Shown: positions 1 through 10,861, counted from the first letter of the stretch. The stretch: 64,000 bases of DNA from Lepidostoma basale (GCA_022606425.2 JAHDVF020000089.1:124001-188000), one strand, 5' to 3'. Numbers and translations: made by a program. Notes: a model not told the origin generated them from the letters alone.

Positions 1-354
1 TGTTCTTTTTAGACGGTGCACATATTGTCTATTTAATTTATAATATGTTCCACGTATCCACTGTTTTTTAATTTAGCACATAATGTAATAACACATAATG
101 TTTTTTTCGATGTTGCACATGTTGACTTGGACGATCCGGACATTTGTGTTTATTTAATTTAAGTAACACGTATCCACCATTTTTTAAATTATCTGTAGTA
201 AGGCACTTAACCAGCAAGAACTTGAAAATAATATTGAAGAAATGATTCAAATTGTCATTGGAACAAATGAAAAATTTATTTCTACACCTGTCAAAATTCT
301 TTACAAAAACGATAAAACTAATAAAACCTTTTAATCTGATTAATTTGTCAAATT

Positions 355-538
355 AATTAAACTAATCAGATTTTAAAGGTTGGTCATGTTAGAAGTCGGA
401 GGAATCGACATGCGTGTATGACTCGTTGTATGAATGTGGAGGAAGCTAGAGAGGTTTGCCAGGATAGAGTAGTGTTATGGTCCATTCTCTCTGCCTACCC
501 CTGTGGGGAAACGGCGTGATGGTTTGTTTGTTTGTTTA
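355..538 (+). mobile_element. LINE-A 3' end (GTTTG-tail subtype)
   Basis: A 5'-truncated copy of the commonest non-LTR element in the window. It encodes the C-terminal segment RRACMTRCMNVEEAREVCQD-like and ..AYPCGETA, then stop, then a GTTTG repeat tail. It is followed directly by a minus-strand CR1/L2-like LINE tail. Confidence 0.75.
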
Positions 539-905
539 ATTTGTATAATCGCCGTTTTCGTGAATAGCTCACCTCAAGGGCGCTTTGACATTGTTTTTAG
601 TCATGAAAGGTGCATGTGACAACAGCGAAATCACGATCGTAGAAACTTACTTTATTGGCTCTGATGTGAATTTCATGGACAACAAAATCAAGAATTTTGT
701 TTCTCTAAACATATGAATGTTTTGTGCAAATGTGATATAATATTGTTTATTGATATACAGACAACCGTTGTTAACATTTTATGCGATAATTTGAAAAGGT
801 GGGTTTTTAGGTGATATTTAAAGTCTGTCGGATTGTCAATGCATCTGAGGCGTGCAGGAAGCATATTTCAGGCGGACGAACCTACTACTGTGAAAGCCCG
901 AGCAA
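539..905 (-). mobile_element. CR1/L2-like LINE 3' fragment
   Basis: Matches the minus-strand element at 8870-9345 through GCCGTTTTCGTGAATAGCTC and GTGCAGGAAGCATATT, so it is a second, more decayed copy. The 3' end is at about 539, beside the tail of the preceding LINE-A. Confidence 0.65.
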
Positions 906-1061
906 CACAAAATTCAGATATATAGGTGGCACGTTTGGGAATGTGCTTAATTATTGTCTATAAACTGTAAATTTAAAAACCTTACCTGAAATTAATAATG
1001 GAATTTTCATATATGAATGAAAACTACTAAAAGTAGCTTATGTGTAATGTAAAAATGTAAA
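778..1061. repeat. Segmental direct repeat, copy 1
   Basis: Nearly identical to 2242-2508, from TTTTATGCGATAATTTGAAA through GGCACGTTTGGGAATGTGC to AGTAGCTTATGTGTAATG. It spans the end of one LINE fragment, unique-looking DNA and the start of another, so the unit is a genomic duplication and not a transposon. Confidence 0.85.
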
Positions 1062-1510
1062 AATGTAATGTAAAAATTAATTTTAAGTTGATCAGATTGA
1101 AGTTTTTGGTTCGACATCATTATTAAATCATTAGGGAGTTTATTAAATTCTGTAGAGGCTATAAATTGTAAGGATTTTACACCGAATCTAGTTGAACGCA
1201 ATGCTTCTTATTCTGTGAGCGCGTATCATGTTGGTGTACGTCCGTATTGAATATTGGTCGAGTATTAGAGCGCGTTGATGACTTTATTATTTGTATTATA
1301 GTTTTAGTGATCTCTAATTTTGGATGGATTTGAAATGGAATTATTTTCGTCTGAGAATATAGGGCCCTTACATGAGTGTACCACGGTAGACGGAAAATAT
1401 TTCTAACAGCCCGATTTTGGATCACCTGAATCTCATTAGCTTTCTTCTTTGTAATAAAGCCCCAAATACAGGAAAGGTAAGACAGATGAGAATGTATCAT
1501 GGAGTAGTAA
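1005..1510 (-). mobile_element. Jockey/I-like LINE, C-terminal pseudo-ORF
   Basis: Two minus-strand frames give SHLSYLSCIWGFITKKKANE, IQVIQNRAVRNIFRLPW and, after a frame break, TRFGVKSLQFIASTEFNKLP. This is the typical C-terminal region after the reverse transcriptase in many insect non-LTR elements (IWG, LQNRAVR, NxLP motifs). It is frameshifted and 5'-truncated. Confidence 0.65.
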
Positions 1511-1627
1511 ACATAAATTGTCTATATTCTTATGTAACGAATTAAACCAATTAATCCAATTTAAACCTGTACATACCATTCCAAATTAGTTCATAAAGAT
1601 AACAACATTGTCTTGTGATACGCATAT

Positions 1628-1745
1628 ATCGAAGTGTGGGATCCATCCTCTGGACATGCGAACTCCAGTATCTTCTGCGTTGTTTTCCCCATCCTCTGCA
1701 CATGCGCAATCCATTATCTTCTGCGTTGTCTTCCCCATCCTCAAG
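1628..1745 (-). mobile_element. LINE C-terminal fragment with internal 58-bp duplication
   Basis: The phrase CTTCTGCGTTGT(T/C)TTCCCCATCC occurs twice, about 58 bp apart. It matches part of the minus-strand LINE at 16918-17395 (GGGATCCATCCTCTGCACG). A degenerate tandem-duplicated scrap. Confidence 0.5.
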
Positions 1746-2241
1746 CAAATGAAATAACCTGAAATCAATTTCATTATCTTTGAATATTTTAAATCTCAGC
1801 ATAATGTAGAATTTAATGGTCAAAAATGGAATATTACTGGACTCTTCTAACTGAGGCAGCTAATGCTGCATATAAGGATATGTTTACCTATCACAGCATT
1901 TGTTTTCAGAGAAAAACTAAAACAGCTGAAGTAACTCATAGTGTATTTGGGTATGTGTGCTGCTGGAATTACTCAGTGGAATGGAAAATAAAGAAGAATT
2001 GCAACATGCAGATGCACCAATATGGCTCATTATCAAAATAATTTCAATCCCAATACAAAAATATCCCCATTAGACCAGTGGTCTCTCACAACCAGGCAAT
2101 TATTTTATCAAAACTTAATATCTAATCCCAAAGATATAGATTTTCGCCCTGCCAGAACAATTTTACATTAAAACAACATTATTAAAATAGATTATACCAA
2201 TTAACTAATTATTACACAACGAAACGTCATAACCTAAAATG

Positions 2242-2508
2242 ACATTACCATTTTATGCGATAATTTGAAAAGGTGGGTTTTTAGGTGAGAATTAAAGTCT
2301 GTCGGCTTGTCAATGCATCTGAGGCGTGCAGGAAGCATATTTCAGGCAGCCCGAGCAACACAAAATTCAGATATATAGGTGGCACGTTTGGGAATGTGCT
2401 TAATTATTGTCTATAAACTGTAAATTTAAAAACTTTACCTGAAATTAATAATGGAATTATCATATATGAATGAAAACTACTAAAAGTAGCTTATGTGTAA
2501 TGTAAAAA
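2242..2508. repeat. Segmental direct repeat, copy 2
   Basis: Second copy of 778-1061, same orientation, with a roughly 23-bp internal deletion (GGACGAACCTACTACTGTG and following missing) and a few substitutions. Spacing between copies is about 1.46 kb. Confidence 0.85.
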
Positions 2509-2509
2509 T

Positions 2510-3120
2510 GAGCCGGTTTTCATTCGCCACTCCAGGGTACATCTAATTCACTGATCATCCGTTGTTTGATTGATCTAATTCCATTTTAACGAAGTTATTT
2601 TGCACGCTGCATCGGTAATTTTCGTCCCATCTCTGATCCGTTACTTTATTTTCCTAGAAATAAACGGAAAAAGTCATAAGAATTGTGTCATTCATTCATA
2701 TTGTAATTCATATTGTATATCATTAGAACTTTCTTACCGTTGCTGTGGTAATGTAACAATTTCCCTGACCAAAGTATGCGTATAAAGAAAACAGCAAAAT
2801 AGAATAAACTGAAAATATATTTATGAATTAGAAATATAAATATTATATTATACTTACGGAAGCAAGTTTCTTCATATTCTTGTAGAGCTTCGACGTCCAA
2901 TATTTTATATTTTCGCTATCATCCTTTGAAATAACCTGAACAATTTAATTATCATTGAATATTTTTAATCCCAAAAACTTCATAACCTAAAAGTACCGAA
3001 ACTTCATACCTACAAAATATTACGACGTACAAAGAAATTGTGACAGTTCAGAGACCACGTGACCAATCGAACGGCTAGAACTCTAGAAAACGAATATCAT
3101 TAAGTAATCACCGTCGAACG
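2510..3120. other. No recognisable feature
   Basis: AT-rich sequence with only short non-conserved frames. I see no repeat match or motif here. Confidence 0.5.
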
Positions 3121-3228
3121 TAAGGCTAGGCGCTGACTGTGACTTTTTGTTACAGTAACTTTTTGTAACTGTCACGTTGTGTCACCGTGGATGCGCTCAC
3201 TACTGGTGACAAAATGTTCATTTAAGCG

Positions 3229-3462
3229 ATGGATTTCGAAGAGGTTGCAGTAATTTGCGCTCTTGAATTACGCAGAAGGAAAATTAAGCGAAAGAAACGC
3301 TACTGGGTACATCCCATATATAATGAACTATTATTAAAAGGAAAATTTTACACCCTGTATTCTGAATTACGTCAATATCCTCTTAAGTTTTTAAATTATT
3401 TTCGTATGTCAATGAACAGTTTCGACGACTTGTTAAAGTTGTTGCTGGAAATAATTGAATAG
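3229..3462 (+). pseudogene. Harbinger transposase N-terminal fragment
   Basis: 77 residues. The order KKRYWVHPIYNE, then G.FYTLYSELRQYPLKFLNY, then FRMSMNSFDDLLKLL is the classic N-terminus of Harbinger-type nucleases (W.HP, L..ELR, KF..YFRMS..FD.LL). It stops before any catalytic DDE residues, as expected of an internally deleted copy. Confidence 0.75.
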
Positions 3463-3469
3463 AAATCTC

Positions 3470-3718
3470 CTCCCACAATTTCCTTTTTAAATGAATATCC
3501 GAAAATTCCTTTAATTTTTTTGTATACAATGCTGGCCTTTTCTCAATCTTTTCTATTAACAACTCATTGTCAATATCATCTTCTCGCAGAGAAGCCGCCA
3601 TCTTATGGACTGAAAAATTCGCAACACACGTCCGTTCGGTAGGCGCCTCCCGGCAGAGTGACAAAAAGTTTCTAGTGAGCGCACTCCCATACCAATGTAC
3701 AGGCCGGGTGATAGTCAC
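3470..3718 (-). pseudogene. Harbinger accessory MADF/Myb-SANT-like protein fragment
   Basis: The minus frame contains DIDNELLIEKIEKRPALYTK and then KLKEFSDIHLKRKLWEEIS. This is a MADF domain (Adf-1-like, L...V...P.LY......, W..I), the DNA-binding partner encoded by PIF/Harbinger elements. The likely start is MAASLREDD near 3600. The 3' part runs into antisense of the transposase frame, so the original C-terminus is lost. Confidence 0.6.
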
Positions 3719-4174
3719 GTCACGCTAATGTCGCCGGCCGCTGGAACTTTTTGTTACCGTATTGTCACGTCGCCACAGTGAGCGCACTCTCATTTACCTT
3801 CATAGCACTTGACTCGGCGACAAAATGTTACTGTGACTTTTTGTAACAATCAGCGGGGGCTCTAAGAGAAACGAATAAGTTTCAGCCACACGAAAAAATA
3901 AAATTTCGTTCATAACCTCAAATTGACGCGTAAAAATTATACTCGCCAAAATTAAGAAGTATAATTACCTGTCTGCATTAGTGTACATTAAAATATGGCC
4001 AATAAAATATACTGTACCAATTAAACAACCAATTATTTTAGTACGTAATAAGCAAAACGTATTAAGTATTATACATCCCAAAGTAAAACGCAATATATTG
4101 GACTGTCAGAAAGCAAAACACATTGTTGCCACTACACAAAATTACATGGAGACTGAATTCTCTCCAGACCGTGT

Positions 4175-4240
4175 CAAACGAATATAGACTCAAAAGATTG
4201 ATACTCAGGTGATACGAACATTAAGGTCTATATTCGTTTG
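4175..4240. repeat. Short hairpin, 15-bp perfect arms
   Basis: CAAACGAATATAGAC (4175-4189) pairs with GTCTATATTCGTTTG (4226-4240) around a 36-nt loop. Possibly a tiny MITE remnant. Confidence 0.6.
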
Positions 4241-4424
4241 CACTACGAAAATTTTCAATTAATTGATTAATTTATAAAGTTAATTAGAGCTCGATTAATA
4301 ACGAAAATATGCCTATGACGACCGCTAAATTCCAATTAGTCCATTCCCCAAGATACAGAAGGATCAGCTCAGGAATAACCTCAGAAATAGTCGACACACA
4401 CCCGGAAGATCGCCTTTTATTTAT

Positions 4425-4462
4425 ATAGATAGATAGATAGATAGATAGAAGATAGATAGATT
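4425..4462. repeat. GATA microsatellite
   Basis: About nine GATA units with one interruption (AGATAGAAGATAG). The minus-strand YLSIYLS frame across it is a microsatellite artefact. Confidence 0.9.
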
Positions 4463-4561
4463 GTATGTACAAATAATTTCTTTACACAAAATAGTGATTA
4501 AATACATATCTTTACGAATTCTACACATTATGCATAAGTAGGTATTACAGTTTATATTTAC

Positions 4562-4925
4562 AAAATTTTGAATGTATACAAATACTTGTAGACGAATACT
4601 GGATTTTACCCATTGCGGGTTATCAATTCAAGGATTAATTGTATCTCAATAGAAGCTTAATGCTTAAATCCAATCTTCAGAGATGGCGCTAGTATATAGA
4701 TTGAAACTAACATGTGAAGTTTGGTGTTACATATTAACATATATACAACGTCCAAAAATTTGTCAGACATGGTGGTCGTAAGAAGGGTGAAATGGGGAAT
4801 GTTGTATTACATAAAGCGCGCGCTTAACCCAACCAATGACAGATCATAAGTCCTTTAAACACCTCGATCACCATATTCTGTTTCCAATTTGCATCGTCGT
4901 CTCTATTGAGATACAGTTTATATTG
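4562..4925. mobile_element. Foldback family C, copy 1
   Basis: Starts with the family end block (GAATGTATACAAATACTTGT, then GGATTTTACCCATTGCGGGT). It then has the inverted end TTGTATCTCAATAGA (about 4638) and finishes with CTCTATTGAGATACA (about 4916). The inner arm carries CCCAACCAATGACAG and AATTTGTCAGACATGGTGG. No ORF. Non-autonomous foldback/MITE. Confidence 0.8.
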
Positions 4926-4954
4926 TTTAAATAAAATATATTATAACTAAGTTT

Positions 4955-5570
4955 GAATAAGTTTTCAGCTTAGATCTGAAATCTGTCAGATCATTTATGC
5001 ATCTAAAGCAGAGGTAACTAAACTTTTTTGGCCCGTAGACCCCTTGCCGATTTCTTCTATTTTGTGAATACCCCCTGCTTTTCTAAAATTGTTTTTTTTT
5101 TTCAGGGCAAAAAAAATCCGATAAAAGACGGAATTCGTTGTCGACCTCTTTTTTTACCTCATTGGGGAAAATTTGCCGGTCGAAATCTTCGGCATTATTC
5201 GGCGAAATGTCCGATATTTGTCGAATGAGCTAAAAAAAAAGGTCGCCGAGAATTTCGATATTCGTTTTGCGTTTCAATATTCGGCTTCAATTTAGTTGGG
5301 ATTTAAGCAGTTCCATCTCGTGGACCCCTAATTTATTTTTACAATTGTCGTAGACCCCTGGGGGTCTATATAGACCACTTTGGGAACTGATCTAAGGTAT
5401 GAAGAGAGATTTTTACGAGCTGATGGACCGGCTACTGCAAAGGCTCGATTCCCAAAATTTGTACTAGGGAAACGGCTCAACTAATCATCCTATTGCAGAG
5501 GAGTTCGCCGAGTGAAGTGTGGATTTCCTTGGATTTAGGCTCTCCTCTAGACAGAGTTCAGATATAATCG
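4955..5570 (-). mobile_element. CR1/L2-like LINE fragment, split by a hAT MITE
   Basis: Flanks of the insertion (TATGCATCTAAAG, then TGGACCGGCTACTGCAAAGG, then CAACTAATC.TCCTATTGCAG) align with the better copy at 8973-9345. The minus-strand coding frame is degenerate. Confidence 0.65.
5009..5389. mobile_element. hAT-type MITE with 8-bp target-site duplication
   Basis: Left end CAGAGGTAACTAAACTTTTT; right end, reversed, CAGTTCCCAAAGTGGTC. Flanked by ATCTAAAG (5001-5008) and ATCTAAGG (5390-5397). CAG.GGTT-type termini and 8-bp duplications are hAT hallmarks. Internal GTAGACCCC words occur near both ends. No transposase. Confidence 0.85.
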
Positions 5571-5941
5571 TTACATCACTAATATCTTACATCGTAATAA
5601 AATATACACGAGAAAACGCTTTTAGAGAGTAATTTCATTCTTCTAATGCAAAGTTCGCATGTGCAATTACGATAAATATGAAAAAAGGGGATTATTAATC
5701 TCGCCGAGGGGTTATAGGGAGGGAAGCACAGCTGCGGACGGTAGAAACAGCGCCCCATGGACACGAAGGTGAAATAGAAGCCGGTAATTATCAGAAATGT
5801 GTAAACTCATTCAATGAATTTCGAAATCGTTAACATGACATTAATGAATTGAAGATGACATAGGATAACAGTAAACATTAAAAAAACTAAAACTGTTAAT
5901 GAATAAACATTGTTTTTTGTATCACAATTGTATTTTATTTT

Positions 5942-5986
5942 ACGCGACAGCTGTTTCATCAACCAACGTTGACATCATCAGGTGTT
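5942..5986 (-). ncRNA. Hammerhead-like motif, family H, copy 1
   Basis: Reading minus: CUGAUGA core (5981-5975), one extra U, stem II GUCAAC-GUUG-GUUGAU (six pairs, one G-U), GAA, then self-complementary stem III ACAGCUGU (5954-5947) and cleavage base C5946. Flanks CAC/GCGU give a weak stem I (three of four pairs). An AATAAA-like stretch follows. All core nucleotides are present. Flank pairing suggests some decay. Confidence 0.6.
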
Positions 5987-5994
5987 ACTATAAT

Positions 5995-6770
5995 ATTTTT
6001 TTAATGTATACTTATACTTGTATACGAATACTGGATTTCACCCATTGCGGGTTATCAATTCATGATTTAATTGTATCTCAATAGACACGAAGATGCATAT
6101 TTGAAACTGAATATGGTTGATCAAGGTGTTTACAGGACTTATGACCTGTCATTGGTTGGGTTAAGCGCACGCCTTATGTAATTACAACATTCCCCATTCC
6201 ACCTTTCTTATGACCATGTCTGACAAATTTTTGAAAGTTGTATATATGTTAAAGTCCAACACCAGAATTCACATGTCAGTTCTATGAAGATTTCATCTAT
6301 GAAGATTTCATTATATATGTTAATCTCTAAAATTACTCTATATATAATCTACATACTAACGCCATCTATGAAGATTTATGTTTATTAAGCATTAAGCAGA
6401 ACATCTTTGTAACACAATGTGAAAGGACCCCGCCATTAGCGCATTGTTAGAAGCCGCCTGGAGATGTCACTCCTATCTATATGCCAAACTATATATATCA
6501 AATGTCAAATTTTCGTGATTTTTCGAATCTTTATGTGTACGAGTATACTACCTTCAACTTTTGTCACCTTTCCTATTAATGCATAACATAGTAAAGTGAT
6601 CACTTAACCCAACCAATGACAGGTCATAAGTCCTGTAAACGCCTCGACTACCATATTCTGTTTCCAAAAAACAATTTACATCTTCGTCTCTATTGAGATA
6701 CAATTAATCCTTAAAAATGCAATGGGTAAAATCCAGTATTTGTATACATTCAAAAAAAAATTTGGATAAT
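5995..6770. mobile_element. Foldback family C, copy 2 (long form)
   Basis: Both outer blocks are present: AATGTATAC...CCCATTGCGGGTTATC at the left, and the reverse (GCAATGGGTAAAATCCAGT, then TGTATACATTC) at about 6720-6760. Inverted ends TGTATCTCAATAGACACGAA and TTCGTCTCTATTGAGATACA lie inside. The unique middle includes AAGCATTAAGCAGAAC and CGCCTGGAGATGTCACTCC. Confidence 0.8.
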
Positions 6771-6789
6771 ATATTGAAAGACTACTAAT

Positions 6790-7280
6790 CCACACAAATA
6801 GTTCCTTTTACAATGACATTTTGAAACAAATGGTACCCAGAATGAAATCTGAAAAATTAATAAGTTACGTTTTATGATCATAGGAATTAAACCATTACTG
6901 AATAATCGGTTGTAATGTTGATGGGCTATTTCCTAAAATAAATTGTCGCGATTACGTGCCACAAAACTCGTAATGTAAATGCACCTATCTAAAATATTAA
7001 TACAATAAAAACACGTAGTCATTGTGTACACGTGTGTTTACACACGGTTGAAATGATGCTGAGAAAATATGTGCCGAATGACCTTAATCGTTATAATAAT
7101 GATTAGATCAATTTAATATAAGATCATTTGTTTATACAAAGAAATTATTTTTCGAATGACCTATTCTAATCGTGATAATAATAATCAAATCAATTTAAAG
7201 ATATTTTTATGAATTTTAACATTGTTTTAATTTTAAATCCTCCCGATAATGCAAGAGGAAACTACTCCGGATATTATTCA
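6790..7280. other. No recognisable feature
   Basis: AT-rich DNA. TCGTTATAATAATGATTAGATCAATTTAA-type wording recurs twice near 7090 and 7170 as a weak repeat. No coding or TE signal. Confidence 0.4.
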
Positions 7281-7283
7281 CTG

Positions 7284-7512
7284 GGTCATTATTATTATTA
7301 TTTTGTTAAATCGTTTTTTAGATCATTACAGCGCTAGCCGAATCGATGTAAAGGGTAAAGCTATCTTATTGATTCTCGTAACATATTATAGGTATCGAAT
7401 CTATCGCCATTTTATTGTCACGTGAATTCTTCACCAGCCCAAAGACAGTGTGACAAGCACATTGCCATCGCCGGGAATCGAACCCGGGACCTACGGTGTG
7501 GCAGTCAATCTA
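7284..7512 (-). mobile_element. tRNA-derived SINE
   Basis: The minus strand has a tRNA-like head (GGTCCCGGGTTCGATTCCCG contains the B box GGTTCGATTCC). The body has TTTATTGTCACGTGAATTC and CATTACAGCGC.AGCC, and the tail is an (AAT)n-type repeat at 7284-7300. The head seems truncated at its 5' end. Confidence 0.8.
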
Positions 7513-7660
7513 AAAACAATTCTCTAATTCAAAGCAACATTCATTCAGAACTACTACTAGGAACTTTCGTGGCTCAAAAATACATTACAAGAGTTAAAAT
7601 TTACTTGTATATAGAATACCAATGTACGAATGTAGAGAAAATAATTTAATGAAAAATATC

Positions 7661-8036
7661 CCACTTTATTATTATTATTACATTGTTGAAAAAACTCCTT
7701 ACATCATTACAGCGCGAGCCAAATCGATGTAACGAGTGAAAAAAAAGAATATCAAAGGAAATATACATAGAACCTTATGAATAGGAATATGCCAGTAGGA
7801 ATATTACTATGAAAAGGGATCCGGCAACGGCCGAGAGTCGTTTGTCACAATTGTTGTATTTTTTTTAAACTATTATATTGATTGATAGGTAGTTAATCTA
7901 TCGCCATTTTTATTGTCACGTGAATTCTAAACCAGATCAAAGACAGTGTAATAATCACGCTGCCATCACCGGGAATCGAACTCGGAATTTTCGGTGTGGC
8001 AGTCATAGCTCTTGCCACTCTGCCGTGCCGAATGAC
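7661..8036 (-). mobile_element. tRNA-derived SINE with internal unrelated segment
   Basis: Same family as 7284-7512: (ATT)n at 7665, ACATCATTACAGCGCGAGCC, TTTATTGTCACGTGAATTC, and a tRNA-like head with both boxes (the A-box side reads GTGGCAGAGTGGCAAGAGC on the minus strand). About 100 bp near 7745-7850 do not match the family and are probably inserted. Confidence 0.75.
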
Positions 8037-8600
8037 CTATTCTCATATCTGTAAAACCTTTCGAGAGTTAAGAGTGATCAGCGGTTAAAATGATAAACAC
8101 ATTGTTTAAATGCTAAATTTAGGACGGGAGTCAATCAACACATCTTTCCCCTTGCATTAAAAACCTTGGATCCGGACGACAGAAAAACGAGAACGGTGAA
8201 TGGATTAATCGATGCCGAAGCGCCAGTTATAGTACTCGTAATGTAGAAGGCATCACCAAGGATACAGGTATACATAGGTAAAGTGTTCTGTAACTAGTCG
8301 CTAGGTTGGCATTTGTGCACTGAACTAGCAGACCTATCAGAAGGCCACAAGCAGAAAATAAATTTCAAATACTACATGTTTACTATATATGCTATTTTTA
8401 GCGCCCGAGTAATTCCTATTTTGAACATTTATTCTTGCCTGCTGTGCCATCAACTGAGGAGCTGAGACAGCGAATTATTAGTGCAGCAAACAAAATTAAG
8501 ACTACTTTAAAAAGTAAAGTAGTAAAGAACGAATTAAGAAAAAGAATGCGCCTCTGTGGGAGAAAAAGAGGAACCCATATTTAGCATATAATAATAATAA

Positions 8601-8863
8601 TAATTGAATCGTGTTTTTCAGAAGTAGCACACATCCAGTTACCTCAATTTTAAAGGACGCACAAAAAACTGTCTGGTACAAAATTTTCCTAAATTTTTTT
8701 TTTTCAATACACATTTGTCATAGGGAGTAAAATAGACAAATGTGTATTGAAAAAAATATATATAATATATTGTAGGAAATTTTTGTAACAGACAGTTTTT
8801 TGTCCGCCCTGTAAAGTTGAGGTTACTGGATGTGTGCTACTTCTGAAAAACACGATTCAATTA
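8601..8863. repeat. 263-bp near-perfect palindrome (foldback MITE)
   Basis: Outer arms TAATTGAATCGTGTTTTTCA and its reverse TGAAAAACACGATTCAATTA enclose GTAGCACACATCCAGTTACC and its reverse. The arms stay complementary almost to the centre (ACACATTTGTC..GACAAATGTGT). No ORF. The 3' end abuts a CR1/L2-like LINE tail. Confidence 0.85.
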
Positions 8864-8869
8864 GGCTAA

Positions 8870-9345
8870 TTTGTATAGCGCCGTTTTCGTGAATAGCTCA
8901 CCTCAAGGGCGCTTTGACAGTGTTTTTAGTCATGAGAGCTGCATATGACACCAGCAATCAGATAACCGTTGTTTACATTTTATGTGATATTTTGAAAAGG
9001 TGAGTTTTTAGGTGAGATTTAAAATCTGTCGGATTGTCAATGCACCTGAGGCGTGCAGGAAGCATATTCCAGGCGGACGGACCTGCCACTGCGAAAGCCC
9101 GATCTCCAAAATTTGTCCGGGGGTTGCGCTTTGGCTCAACTAATCTGCCTATTGCCGAGGAGTTTGTTGATCGAAGCGTAGATTGCCGCAAGTTAGGGCT
9201 ATCATCAATACACAGTTCAGATATATAGGCTGGTGCCATTCCGTGAAGCGCTTTAAAAACCATCCAGCATAGTTTATACTGGATTCTTTCAAGACACTTG
9301 AGCCAGTGAAGATCTTTTAGATGTTGTGAAATAAACTTATGTGAA
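8870..9345 (-). mobile_element. CR1/L2-like LINE, C-terminal end
   Basis: The minus frame gives 96 clean residues, including MVFKALHGMAPAYISELC and then NFGDRAFAVAGPSAWNMLPA, then FKSHLKTHLF. This is the hallmark C-terminus of CR1/L2/Jockey-group reverse-transcriptase polyproteins (GDRAF.V.GP..WN.LP..LR). It is 5'-truncated, and the best of at least four copies (539, 4955, 28449). Confidence 0.8.
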
Positions 9346-10084
9346 AGAGCATCAGCTATAAAAACTATAATTAGTTACAATTTGTACTACTTATTGATAG
9401 TTTAAGACACATTTACTTAAGACACATTTACGTAATTTAATGTTTTAATGATTTGTATAATTAGACGATTTTCTACTTACTTCTAGTGTAATGTTGATTT
9501 CTCTGTAATCTGAAAACCGATGTTTGATTTAAATACATCGTTTGAAAGATTAAAATATGTAATGTTTTTAAAATAATCTGCACGAAAAATTCTTGAGTGA
9601 TTTTTTTAAATTGCCTTCTTTGGAATTTGTCAATAAAAATAATTAAAATGTATAATATTTCCGTCTAGTATTTCCTAGTGTAAACAGATAATTCTAGTTT
9701 TTGTACTGATAAAGAATGTCTGTTATGTTCACTTATTAAGAAAATAAAATAAAAGTTCGATTATGACCAAAAGTTATATTTTAATTAATATTTAAAACAC
9801 CTGACCTCGATAAATTAAAAAAAAATTATATTCATTTTATCTCAAAAATGGTTCACTTTTGCATAAAGCCTTAAATAAGATAATTCATCGGAAATAACCT
9901 CCTCTATAACCTCATAGAAGGAATGTATTCAATAATCTGTATATGAAAAAATCAAAACTCTGTACAAACTAACGAAGACAACATTTTTAGTAGAATTATT
10001 ATTGTTAAAAACAAGTGTAGCAATATTGTGCCTTCAGATGGAAGTATTTATTGTTATAATTTCAATAACAAAATCCAGAATTAT
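9346..10084. other. No recognisable feature
   Basis: AT-rich intergenic or intronic DNA without repeats shared with the rest of the window and without convincing frames. Confidence 0.5.
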
Positions 10085-10240
10085 CCACGGCGCAGTGTGA
10101 ATGGAGCCGTGACCCAATCGGTTTCTGCACCGGCTTCACGGTGCAAACGAGTTCCAGGTACACGCCGGCTGTCATGCCGGTGGGAGGAGGCATTAGTTTC
10201 GATTTCACACTTCTGACATTGTTCGTTTTCGGATTCATAT
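10085..10240. other. GC-richer block of unknown nature
   Basis: About 150 bp (TGAATGGAGCCGTGACCC, CCGGCTGTCATGCCGGTGGG) stands out by composition. CACCGGCTTCACGGTG and GCCGGCTGTCATGCCGGT form small hairpins. Open frames on both strands are short and unrecognised. Confidence 0.3.
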
Positions 10241-10373
10241 GCAAATCGGCAAACTAACGAAGCGAGCGATACGCAAGTAGAAAAATGATAATAGGAAATT
10301 ATACTGTGCAATAACTATATTTAACAAGTCATTACAAAGCCGAATTTTCAAGTTTTTTTTTTTTTTTTTTTAA

Positions 10374-10545
10374 ATCGAGGATAGTCGTGGTGTGGATAGT
10401 CCCTAGATATCTTGGCTGAGAAATATGAGAGATAAGAGAGTGGAGGAGTTGTTCCGGCTAACACAGGTTAGAGAAGCCTACGCCAGGGTGATACCAGACA
10501 TCGGAGGGACCTGACATGGCACTTCAAAAAGAAGAAGATAGATTT
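10374..10545 (+). mobile_element. Retroposon 3' end with GAA tail (family K relative)
   Basis: Ends TCGGAGGGACCTGACATGGC, then CACTTCAAAAAGAAGAAGA. The same terminal words occur in family K at 13860 (minus) and 58897-59146 (plus). Preceded by a T-run. Confidence 0.5.
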
Positions 10546-10690
10546 TTTACGAATTAAAACACTGTTTATTTCCCAATTTCGAAGATTTTATACTGTCATC
10601 GTCGAGAGAACGAGATTGAAAAAAACAGCGTTTTAATTTATAAAAAAATAATCATTATTGAATTCCAGAGTGTTAACGCCTCACGTTTAT
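10545..10690. mobile_element. Decayed family-G hammerhead element
   Basis: AATTAAAACACTGTTTATTT at the start, and GAATTCCAGAGTGTTAACGCC at the end, match the outer parts of the foldback element at 60740-60990. The ribozyme core in between is no longer recognisable. Confidence 0.4.
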
Positions 10691-10861
10691 CAAAAAATAT
10701 ATAATTAGTGTTATTCCACATAACTTTATATTATAGTTTCGAATTCTTCTGGTGGAAAACAAATGTATAATAAAAATCATAAAAATTTAAAAATATATTT
10801 TCCATTTTCATGTTTATAATGAACTTCTATCAATGTACAAATATTATCATAAAACGTAAAA

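Larger units (their letters stand above)
3124..3862. mobile_element. PIF/Harbinger DNA transposon, internally deleted
   Basis: Imperfect terminal inverted repeats (GGCTAGGCGCTGACTG left, reverse of CAATCAGCGGGGGCTC right) are flanked by TAA (3121-3123 and 3863-3865), the 3-bp TWA target typical of Harbinger. Subterminal GTGACTTTTTGT and GACAAAATGTT words repeat at both ends. Inside are two divergent ORFs, a plus-strand transposase start and a minus-strand MADF-type protein, the usual two-gene plan. At about 740 bp most of the transposase is missing. Confidence 0.75.
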
